In this document: positions 18,838-25,571 of the stretch, in pieces
How the letters are laid out: each line of letters opens with the position of its first letter
How positions within the stretch are numbered: position 1 is the stretch's first letter
Assembly: GCF_009711415.1 (NCBI RefSeq)
Contig: NZ_SMLZ01000097.1
Span: forward strand, 1-64,000
DNA length: 64,000 nt
DNA from: Roseibium denhamense
Lineage (GTDB): Bacteria; Pseudomonadota; Alphaproteobacteria; Rhizobiales; Stappiaceae
Reading direction: 5' to 3'
The notes under the pieces: model-generated
Database searches by the model: none
Told to the model about the DNA's origin: nothing
What the model saw: only the letters and a program-made list of their open reading frames with translations
Position numbers and translations under genes: made by a program

Positions 18838-19901
18838 GCGCCCTCTCCCAGTATGACCGGCTCAACATGCGTTCCGGGCGGCAAGGCTTTCGGATCTAGG
18901 AGCACTGTGGATCCAATTAGCTTCAGCCGGTAGGTCGAAATCTTTTCGGTAAATGGTTCCGGAGCCCGCCCGTCGGCGAGGTTGTACTGATATCCATGCC
19001 AGGGGCAGGTAATGCAGCCCCATAACACTTTTCCTTCCCCGAGCGGTCCGTTCTGGTGGGCGCAGGCATTTGTGATCGCGGACAGCTTGCCGTCATACTT
19101 GAAGATCGCAACCCGCTCTTCTTCGGCGAGCGTCACCACCTTGGCGCAATCCTCATCGATCTCGTCAACTTCTCCGGCAATCACCCAGCCCGCTTCTTGT
19201 AGCGAAGCCCTGGCGGTCGCCTCGCCGCGTTCCCGCGCTGCTTCCATCCGTCCGGTCGCAAAATGAAGACCGCAAACCAGCACAACGCTTGCCGTGACCA
19301 CACTGGTGATGATCGGATCACCTGGTCCTTGCAAAGCGCCCAACGCGACATGCAGCACAACAGCCGCATAGGCGAAATAGATCGACATATGGAGTGCTTT
19401 CCAGAGTGGGGCTCCCAGAAAACTCAGCCAGAAATCATGGCTGGTTGCGGCCAATACAAAGAGAATCAAAAGGGCGCCAATGCCAAGAGCCTCGAACGGA
19501 AAGCCGAGGATCTGGCCGTAGCTTGTATTGGAAGACAGCAGAGCAACGTATCGGTCCGTTGGCGAGAAATTGAAGTACCAACCAAGCACATAATTGGCAT
19601 GGACTGCGGCAATCCCGGCCGTCATGACCCCGAAATGCCGCCGGTTATACAATAGCGGCAGGAAACGGCGGTCGAGCCGGGCAAGTGGTCCAATACATAA
19701 TATCATTGTGAGCATCAGGAACGCGCAGCTGCCAAAGGCGCGCATCCGTAGAACCGCACCATCGATCGGCTTGGTGACATCCTCAAATCCAGGTGCGACA
19801 CGGATATAAACGTAGAGATACAGCGCGATAGCGATCAGGAGGACCGCATCATAGATGATCTTGTTCCGGTTCCAGAGCACCGGGGTGTACTGAACACTCA
19901 T
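18834..19901 (-). CDS. Ferric-reductase-like transmembrane domain fused to a Rieske [2Fe-2S] domain
   Basis: 355 residues from MSVQYTPVLW. The open frame extends another 65 codons, but GGGGAGGGG stands just before ATG 19901 and the upstream codons belong to a separate 57-residue gene. Residues 1-215 hold about six membrane helices with histidines H101, H171 and H184 placed as in haem-b-binding ferric-reductase/YedZ domains. Residues 235-345 are a Rieske ferredoxin with C280-x-H282 (NACAHQNG) and C299-x2-H302 (CPWH). This makes a predicted transmembrane electron carrier with a cytoplasmic iron-sulfur head. ATGA overlaps on both sides show strict operon coupling. YedZ/MsrQ-type quinone-linked electron transfer is the nearest known analogy. 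Confidence 0.85.
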   Translation of the reverse strand: MSVQYTPVLWNRNKIIYDAVLLIAIALYLYVYIRVAPGFEDVTKPIDGAVLRMRAFGSCAFLMLTMILCIGPLARLDRRFLPLLYNRRHFGVMTAGIAAVHANYVLGWYFNFSPTDRYVALLSSNTSYGQILGFPFEALGIGALLILFVLAATSHDFWLSFLGAPLWKALHMSIYFAYAAVVLHVALGALQGPGDPIITSVVTASVVLVCGLHFATGRMEAARERGEATARASLQEAGWVIAGEVDEIDEDCAKVVTLAEEERVAIFKYDGKLSAITNACAHQNGPLGEGKVLWGCITCPWHGYQYNLADGRAPEPFTEKISTYRLKLIGSTVLLDPKALPPGTHVEPVILGEGA

Positions 19902-20071
19902 TGGTTCCCCTCCCCGGTTGCTGTAGCCCCTGCCGGCGCCTCTATCAGGATCGCCGGCCGGTCCGCAGGTGGGGTTTGCCGTAAGGCAAGGATGGCGAAG
20001 ACCGCAAGTGGCAGCGCAATACCAAGCACGGTCCAGATCCGGGCATGGGCGGTGCGATGGGCCCGTTTCAT
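19898..20071 (-). CDS. 57-residue single-TM membrane protein
   Basis: A short gene. ATG at 20071 overlaps the stop of the 73-residue protein (ATGA) and its TGA overlaps the ATG at 19901. It encodes MKRAHRTAHARIWTVLGIAL and onward: a basic N-terminus, one hydrophobic helix at about 12-31, then a proline/alanine-rich tail. No family recognised. Unbroken overlap on both sides and a sensible membrane profile argue that it is real despite its size. It could be a small subunit of the adjacent ferric-reductase/Rieske membrane protein. Confidence 0.7.
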   Translation of the reverse strand: MKRAHRTAHARIWTVLGIALPLAVFAILALRQTPPADRPAILIEAPAGATATGEGNQ

Positions 20072-20289
20072 GGCTGACCGCCTCGCGCGCGTTCAAGGCT
20101 GATCCATCTATACAGAACCAGCGGCCAGATAAGGCAGATGCCGGGGATCAGCAACGGACGGAAAGCATATGACCCGTTTGCGGAAGGCTCGACACGGTCA
20201 ATGCCGACAACAAGGAAGGCAGCCGCAACAACGCCCCCTGCATATAGATAGTAGCGGCCCAGCTCGATCAGAAATGCTGCTGTCTCCAC
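20068..20289 (-). CDS. 73-residue two-TM membrane protein
   Basis: Two hydrophobic helices, at about 4-27 (AAFLIELGRYYLYAGGVVAA) and 44-62 (PLLIPGICLIWPLVLYRW), with a short polar link and a basic tail. Small two-helix proteins of this kind occur as accessory subunits of membrane oxidoreductases, but I do not recognise a family. It starts 10 nt after the stop of the Rieske-ThDP gene, with GGGGGAAAC before the ATG, and its stop overlaps the 57-residue gene. The operon position makes a shared complex likely. Confidence 0.72.
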   Translation of the reverse strand: METAAFLIELGRYYLYAGGVVAAAFLVVGIDRVEPSANGSYAFRPLLIPGICLIWPLVLYRWISLERARGGQP

Positions 20290-20298
20290 TGTTTCCCC

Positions 20299-22275
20299 CT
20301 AAACAAGATCCGCGTCGGTGACGATTTCCACCAAGGATGGCCCATCATGGGCGATGGCTTCGGCAATCGCAGCATGGAGCTCTGCTGCTTCCGTGACCCG
20401 GTGCCCCTGTCCGCCGCACAAACGGGCGAAGGCTGCAAAGGACGGGTTGGTGAGGTTTGTCTCCCAGACCGGCCATTCGCCTGACCGCTGTTCTTTCGAG
20501 ATCTTACCGAGTTCGGAGTTGTTGAGAAGAATGTGCGTGATGTTCATGCCGTATTTGACGGCCGTGGTGAACTCCATCGCATATTGCCCGAAACCACCGT
20601 CTCCGGAGATGGAGATCACCTTTCGGCCTTTGTACGCGTCAAAGTCTTGTGTGGCACACCAAGCGCCCAGTGCAGCCGGAAGACTGAAACCAATCGAGCC
20701 GAGATATCCGGACATTAAAATCCGCTGGCCACGTGGCTCGAAGTAGCGGCCGAAGGAATAGGTGTTGTTCCCCACATCCACCGGAATGATCGCATCTTCC
20801 GGACACAGCTCCGTCAGCGCCTTGAAGACGGCCGCGGAATGGATCCCGCTTGTCCGCTCTTCTACAAGACGCCGTTCCTTCTCATCCCGCCAGATGGCCC
20901 AGCGCTCAGCAACTTCGACTGTTTGATCGGGTGCTCCGGCAGGTTTTTGCACCTGCCCAGAAACAGCATCACAGAAGGTGCCAATCTCTCCCCAGACCGG
21001 CAGCGTGACCGGATGAAACTTGCCAAGCTGCATCCGCTCGAAGTCCACCTGGATAATCGGTTTGTAGGGTGCGATGCCTGTGTGGTTCGAAAACGACGAT
21101 CCAAGAGAGATGATCAGATCCGCTTCATTCATGAACCAGCTGGCAATGGGTGTACCAGACCGGCCAAGGACACCTGCAGACAAGGGATGGGTATCTGGAA
21201 TAAGACCCTTTCCCTTGAATGTAGTCAGCACCGGTGCATCTAACTTTTCGGCCAGCGCGATGACTTTTTCCCGGACATCCTTTGCCCCGTAGCCGAGCAC
21301 GATGGCGGGACGCTTGGCACCATTGATCAGTTGAACAGCCTCGTTCAAGTCCTCGGACGACGGCGTAACTTCAACCCGGCTCAAACGGCCTTGCGGATGT
21401 CCGGCCTCCTTTTCGCTGAGAAGCGTCTGCACATCATCTGGGAATATCAGATTGGCGACATCCCGCTCTACGAGCGCCGTCTTGAGCGCCAGAGACATGA
21501 GCTCAGCATGTTTGGAGTTGCTAAGAACCGGTTGGGAAAACCTGGACACCGATTCAAACGCCGATTTCAAATCTATGTCCTGAAACGCCCCTGGTCCAAA
21601 GACCTGCGTTTGCACCTGTCCTGTCAGGGCTAGGACTGGTGCGCGATCCACCTTGGCATCCCACAGACCAGTCAAAAGATTGGTGGCGCCTGGTCCGGCA
21701 ATGGTCAGGCACCCGGCGGGTTTGCCTGTCAATTTGCCATAGGCGGAGGCTGCAAAGGCGGCAGCGCCCTCGTGCCGGATCCCGATATAGCCAAGCTTGC
21801 CCTTGGCCACCTGACGCCGGATGGCATCGGCAAGCCCAAGGTTCGAGTGACCGACCATACCGAAGATCCGCTTCACGCCCCAATTGACCATTGTCTCGGC
21901 CATGACATCTGTCACGGTGCGCTCGTGGTCGGGCTCCGGCTCGAGCCCCACGAAGATCTCGCCTCCCTCGACCTTCAGCGGATAAACAGTCTGGCCACTG
22001 TCCTCATGCCCACCTGGCGGTTTGCCGGTCAACGGGTCAAAATCCCATCCATGCCAGGGACAGCGGATCCAGCACTTGCCATCCGCACCCTTCTCAATGG
22101 AGCCTTCACCGAGAGGCCCACGCTGGTGGGGACAATGGTTTTCCATCGCCGCCCATTGACCATCGAAGTGGGACAGGCATATGGATGTGGTGCGCGCCGT
22201 AACCGTTTTGACGCGCCCTTCCGGTAAATCATCCACATTGCCGACCTTGATCCAGTCGAAATTTTGAGCGTCCAT
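20299..22275 (-). CDS. Rieske [2Fe-2S] domain fused to a thiamine-diphosphate enzyme (POX/acetolactate-synthase type)
   Basis: 658 residues from MDAQNFDWIK, ATG at 22275 with GGGAGGA seven nt upstream. Residues 1-112 are a Rieske ferredoxin: C48-x-H50 (HCPHQRG) and C72-x2-H75 (CPWHGWDF). Residues about 118-658 are a three-domain ThDP enzyme: catalytic glutamate E169 (RHEGAAAF), a central domain with VLGYGAKDV, and the ThDP/Mg motif GDG at 558 to NN at 585-586. The core looks like pyruvate oxidase or acetolactate synthase, and the substrate cannot be read. The fused iron-sulfur domain suggests that electrons from the ThDP intermediate leave one at a time, as in an oxidase or dehydrogenase, rather than a carboligase reaction. 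I know of no characterised enzyme with this architecture. Confidence 0.88.
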   Translation of the reverse strand: MDAQNFDWIKVGNVDDLPEGRVKTVTARTTSICLSHFDGQWAAMENHCPHQRGPLGEGSIEKGADGKCWIRCPWHGWDFDPLTGKPPGGHEDSGQTVYPLKVEGGEIFVGLEPEPDHERTVTDVMAETMVNWGVKRIFGMVGHSNLGLADAIRRQVAKGKLGYIGIRHEGAAAFAASAYGKLTGKPAGCLTIAGPGATNLLTGLWDAKVDRAPVLALTGQVQTQVFGPGAFQDIDLKSAFESVSRFSQPVLSNSKHAELMSLALKTALVERDVANLIFPDDVQTLLSEKEAGHPQGRLSRVEVTPSSEDLNEAVQLINGAKRPAIVLGYGAKDVREKVIALAEKLDAPVLTTFKGKGLIPDTHPLSAGVLGRSGTPIASWFMNEADLIISLGSSFSNHTGIAPYKPIIQVDFERMQLGKFHPVTLPVWGEIGTFCDAVSGQVQKPAGAPDQTVEVAERWAIWRDEKERRLVEERTSGIHSAAVFKALTELCPEDAIIPVDVGNNTYSFGRYFEPRGQRILMSGYLGSIGFSLPAALGAWCATQDFDAYKGRKVISISGDGGFGQYAMEFTTAVKYGMNITHILLNNSELGKISKEQRSGEWPVWETNLTNPSFAAFARLCGGQGHRVTEAAELHAAIAEAIAHDGPSLVEIVTDADLV

Positions 22276-22306
22276 GAAATCCTCCCTCAAAACTGATTGG
22301 CCCGGA

Positions 22307-23917
22307 TCAGGCCACCCCACCATAGGCGACACCGGAAAGATCCGCCATTTCCCGTTTCCAGGTGGTCAGATCCTGCTGATTGAGTTGGTTTAAATGCGAA
22401 TAGCCACAGGCCCGCGCCATCACCTGCATTAGCTCCACTGATGCCTCGAAGAAATTGGCGAGCTGACGGGCGGATTTCTCGATCACAAGCCGGTTTGCCA
22501 GATGCGGTTTCTGGGTCGCGATCCCGACCGGGCAATTGTTGGTATGACAGGCGCGCATGGCGATGCAGCCGATCGCCTGCATTGCGGCATTGGAAACGGC
22601 AATCGCATCCGCGCCCAATGCCATCGCTTTCACGAAATCTGCCGGCTTACGAAGGCCTCCGGTAATCACCAGCGAAACGTCGCTTCGGCCAGACGTATCG
22701 AGATGCCGCCGGGCCCGGGCCAGCGCCGGGATTGTGGGAACGGAAATGTTGTCCCGGAAGATGATCGGAGCAGCTCCCGTTCCCCCGCCGCGGCCATCCA
22801 GAATGATGTAATCAACCCCAACCTCCAGGGCCGCATCGATGTCCTTTTCAATGTGCTGGGCAGAGAGCTTGTAGCCGATTGGAATACCGCCGGTGCGCCC
22901 GCGTACTTCATCGGCGAAGTCCCGCACTTGTTCGCAAACGGTCCAGTCGGGGAACCGCGGTGGAGAAATCGCCGACTCGCCCTCGTTCAGGCCTCGCACC
23001 TCCGCAATCTTGCCCTGCACTTTAGACCCCGGCAAATGACCGCCGGTTCCGGTCTTGGCGCCCTGGCCTCCCTTGAAGTGGAATGCCTGGACCTTGTTCA
23101 GCTTCTCCCAGTCAAACCCGAAGCGGCCGGAGGCCAGTTCATAGAAATACCGCGAACAGGCTTCCTGTTCCTCCGGCAGCATGCCGCCTTCGCCAGAGCA
23201 GATGCCGGTCCCGGCCAGCTCCGCCCCGCGGGCCAGTGCAATCTTTGCCGGTTCGGACAAGGCGCCGAAGCTCATGTCAGAGACAAATAGTGGTATCTTC
23301 AGGTGAAGCGGCTTTTGCGCATTCGGCCCGATCACCACATCGGTCCCAACCGGATCATCATCAAGCAGCGGAAAGCGCTGCAGCTGGGCAGTCAAGATCT
23401 GGATATCGTCCCAATCCGGTAATTCCACACGCGGAACACCCATGGCATCGACTACGCCATGATGGCCGGTCTTGGACAAGCCGTCCTTGGCGTAGGACTG
23501 GATCAGCTTGGTGTAAGGCTCTTCCGTTGTACCGTGGCTGGGGTCAGCATAAAGACCGAGATAGTCATCGCGCTGGAACGGCTGCGGGTTGCCTTTGGCC
23601 CAGGCCGCGATCTCCTCCGCATCCACCAGCACTTCGTCGTCTTCGATCCAGCTGGTGAACTTTTTCAAGACTTCCGAGTTGTTATATTCAGAAACACCCG
23701 TATCAATGCGGTAGTCCCAGTAATGAACGCCGCAGATCAGATTGTCTCCGTCCACATAACCGTCGGACATCAGCGCCCCGCGGTGCAGGCACCGGCCGTA
23801 AAGCACCGACACTTTCTCATCAAAACGGACAATCACCAGATCGACATTTTCGACCAGTGCATATTGCGGTTCCCGGTCCGGCAACTCACCCCACTTGGCG
23901 ACGGTGTGTGCTTTCAT
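22307..23917 (-). CDS. Rieske [2Fe-2S] domain fused to glutamate-synthase FMN/[3Fe-4S] core
   Basis: 536 residues. N-terminal Rieske domain at about 1-105: C43-x-H45 (GRCLHRGAL) and C62-x2-H65 (CGVHYWDY). From about 140 onward it is the FMN-binding barrel of glutamate synthase with SFGALSEPAKIALARGA, GGQGAKTGTGGHLPG and DGRGGGTGAAP. The [3Fe-4S] motif C451-x5-C457-x4-C462 (CHTNNCPVG) is intact. The class II glutaminase domain and the GXGXG beta-helix of full GltB are absent, so ammonia from glutamine is not expected. GltB2-like stand-alone cores are known, but a Rieske fusion is unusual. A GGGGAAT Shine-Dalgarno precedes ATG 23917. It is followed after 31 nt by the Rieske-ThDP gene. Confidence 0.88.
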   Translation of the reverse strand: MKAHTVAKWGELPDREPQYALVENVDLVIVRFDEKVSVLYGRCLHRGALMSDGYVDGDNLICGVHYWDYRIDTGVSEYNNSEVLKKFTSWIEDDEVLVDAEEIAAWAKGNPQPFQRDDYLGLYADPSHGTTEEPYTKLIQSYAKDGLSKTGHHGVVDAMGVPRVELPDWDDIQILTAQLQRFPLLDDDPVGTDVVIGPNAQKPLHLKIPLFVSDMSFGALSEPAKIALARGAELAGTGICSGEGGMLPEEQEACSRYFYELASGRFGFDWEKLNKVQAFHFKGGQGAKTGTGGHLPGSKVQGKIAEVRGLNEGESAISPPRFPDWTVCEQVRDFADEVRGRTGGIPIGYKLSAQHIEKDIDAALEVGVDYIILDGRGGGTGAAPIIFRDNISVPTIPALARARRHLDTSGRSDVSLVITGGLRKPADFVKAMALGADAIAVSNAAMQAIGCIAMRACHTNNCPVGIATQKPHLANRLVIEKSARQLANFFEASVELMQVMARACGYSHLNQLNQQDLTTWKREMADLSGVAYGGVA

Positions 23918-23977
23918 TTTATATTCCCCAGCTAATGGCCCGCGGCTTGTTTTTGCGGTGCGTTGGCTAACTTCAGA

Positions 23978-25234
23978 TCAGGTCAAAACTTCCTTAGAAA
24001 CGTCTGGCCGCATGGGCGGCACCTCTTCCATCTCCGCCATCTTTTCTTTGGATTCCACGTGTGCGGCATACCACTTGGCAAAAGGTACGGCAGTCACTCC
24101 ATGCAGAACAGCGCTGATCCAAACTGCGTTGACGGCGAGATTTAGGAGTTGCTCGCCGATCTCATGGTCGATTTCCTCGACGATCAACAATGCGAACAGG
24201 GCTGTCGCAAGGCCACGTGGACCGAACCAGCCAAAGAAAACACGCGTGACAGGTCCCGCGTCCGTTCCCATCAGGGAAATCCAGATAGCCAAGGGGCGAA
24301 CGATAAAAAGGCTGATCAGGATGATGGCAAGCGTTTCAAACGACAAATGAGCAATCGCATTCGGCAACAAGGCCAGCCCAATCAGGAAGAATGCGCCCCA
24401 GGTCAGCATCTGGCCTTCGCCCTCGGTGAATTCGTAGATGAACCCGCAGTGGCCCTTAATGACGTTACCGAATAGGAGACCGGCCACAAAAGCGGAAATG
24501 AAGCCGTTGCCGTCAATCATGCCGGCCGCCAGATAGGCGCTGCCAGCCATTGCGAGCGCCCCAATGCCCTCGATCTGGACGGTCGTCATCCGATGTTTTT
24601 TGGCCAGGAGAAAGATCTTGCCACCGATCACACCAATCACGGCGCCCACCAAAGGCCCAAAGACAAGTTGTTTGGCTCCGAACAGGATCCAGTTGGTCGT
24701 ATCAGCGTGCATCATTTGGGCGGTCAGGCTGGCAAATAGCAGGACGACAGGCAGGGCCATGCCATCGTTGAGACCACTCTCAACAGTCAGGGCGCTTCGA
24801 ACCCGTTCAGGAACCTTCTTGTTGGTGACGACTGCCTGACCAAGGGCCGCGTCAGTCGGTGCCAGCAAGGCCGCGACAAGTGCCGCCACAACGACAGGAT
24901 AGGCGGATGTAAAGGGAAGTGCGGCAAGGGTTCCAATGCCCACGGACAAGGGCAAGCCGATGATAAGCATCCGGAACGGCCATTCATGATTTTGCCTGAG
25001 ACTGCGAAGATTGATCTGCGCAGCGTCGAGGAAAAGGAGCACGACCAGCGCGAACTCGGCCACAATGTGGAGCAATGCCTCGGCATCGTCCAAGGGCATA
25101 AAGCCGGTTTGCGCCATCAACAGTCCAAAGCCCAGAAAAAGCATCGGGGCGGTCAACATGCTGTCGGACAGTTTCTTCGCGAGCAGCGTATAGCCGACCG
25201 TGAACATGCCCAACATCAATAATCCTTGTGTCAC
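23978..25234 (-). CDS. Cation/proton antiporter (CPA1, NhaP-like)
   Basis: 418 residues, about 12 membrane helices, without the long cytoplasmic tail of eukaryotic NHEs. It carries the CPA1 transport core: AALLAPTDAALGQAVV (about 139-154, the TDP-type helix break) and LTVESGLNDGMALP (about 169-182, the ND pair that binds the ion). Na+ or K+ in exchange for H+ is the expected activity. It is the first gene of the minus-strand run and lies 60 nt before the Rieske-glutamate-synthase gene, so it may belong to the same transcript. The GTG at 25234 is a tentative start and an ATG at 25216 is an alternative. Confidence 0.85.
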   Translation of the reverse strand: MTQGLLMLGMFTVGYTLLAKKLSDSMLTAPMLFLGFGLLMAQTGFMPLDDAEALLHIVAEFALVVLLFLDAAQINLRSLRQNHEWPFRMLIIGLPLSVGIGTLAALPFTSAYPVVVAALVAALLAPTDAALGQAVVTNKKVPERVRSALTVESGLNDGMALPVVLLFASLTAQMMHADTTNWILFGAKQLVFGPLVGAVIGVIGGKIFLLAKKHRMTTVQIEGIGALAMAGSAYLAAGMIDGNGFISAFVAGLLFGNVIKGHCGFIYEFTEGEGQMLTWGAFFLIGLALLPNAIAHLSFETLAIILISLFIVRPLAIWISLMGTDAGPVTRVFFGWFGPRGLATALFALLIVEEIDHEIGEQLLNLAVNAVWISAVLHGVTAVPFAKWYAAHVESKEKMAEMEEVPPMRPDVSKEVLT

Positions 25235-25502
25235 GCCAAAACGCCCCTGTGTTGTTTCGGCAATCCTTTTCAGGACTTACGTAGCGTTTCAAATCATATG
25301 GTTATGACGATCATGTGTGAACTCTTTTATTTCACGATCCGCGAAACAGGCCGTTTCGTGACATGTGTCACACCAGCATCTTTTTTGGGCACATGAGGAC
25401 CGGCTTCCCGATTTTTTATCGCTCACAATGGGTTTACCGGGTGCATCAGGCGACCGCAGATCCGGCCAATAGCGCGACGGCAGAAGGACGCAATTCGCCC
25501 GA

Positions 25503-25516
25503 TTGATCTGCGTCAA
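25503..25516. promoter_or_regulatory. FnrL/FNR-type binding site upstream of bchE
   Basis: TTGATctgcGTCAA matches the FNR consensus TTGAT-N4-ATCAA at 9 of 10 fixed positions. It lies about 56-70 bp before the bchE ATG, a sensible place for an activator. FnrL activation of bchE under low oxygen is established in Rhodobacter; here the site itself is what is seen. Confidence 0.65.
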
Positions 25517-25535
25517 TTTTCTGAGACGATGAATG

Positions 25536-25553
25536 TGTCAATTTTAGTTGACA
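25536..25553. promoter_or_regulatory. PpsR/CrtJ-type operator before bchE
   Basis: TGTCA-N8-TGACA, a perfect form of the TGT-N12-ACA motif bound by PpsR/CrtJ, the aerobic and light repressor of photosynthesis genes. Arms extend to 9 bp each (ATGTGTCAA/TTGACACAT, 25533-25556) around a 6-nt centre. It ends 18 bp before the bchE ATG, inside the promoter or 5' leader, as expected for repression. Confidence 0.7.
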
Positions 25554-25571
25554 CATATAAGAGGTGATCCC

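Larger units (their letters stand above)
25235..25571. promoter_or_regulatory. Divergent control region between antiporter/Rieske operon and bchEJ
   Basis: 337 bp with no gene that I believe. It holds an FnrL-like site (25503-25516) and a PpsR-type palindrome (25536-25553) close to bchE. Nearer the antiporter side are two more inverted repeats: CGAAAC-AGGCC-GTTTCG (25342-25358) and GTGACA-TG-TGTCAC (25358-25371). The second shares the TGTGTCA core with the PpsR-type site. Both directions of transcription start here, so redox or light regulators could reach the Rieske operon too; that is inference. Confidence 0.6.

Noticed and set aside
19902-20096. 65-codon N-terminal extension of the ferric-reductase/Rieske protein
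   Set aside because: A separate 57-residue frame with ATGA overlaps on both sides and a strong Shine-Dalgarno at 19901 explain this DNA better.
22502-23290. 262-codon + strand frame
   Set aside because: Antisense to the Rieske-glutamate-synthase gene, no recognisable protein.
25358-25371. GTGACA-TG-TGTCAC as a second PpsR site
   Set aside because: The arms have the right core but the spacing is 2 bp rather than the TGT-N12-ACA geometry; kept only as an unexplained inverted repeat.
25289-25516. 75-codon minus-strand frame in the bchE control region
   Set aside because: Covers the FNR-type site and several palindromes and resembles no protein; regulatory DNA is the better reading.
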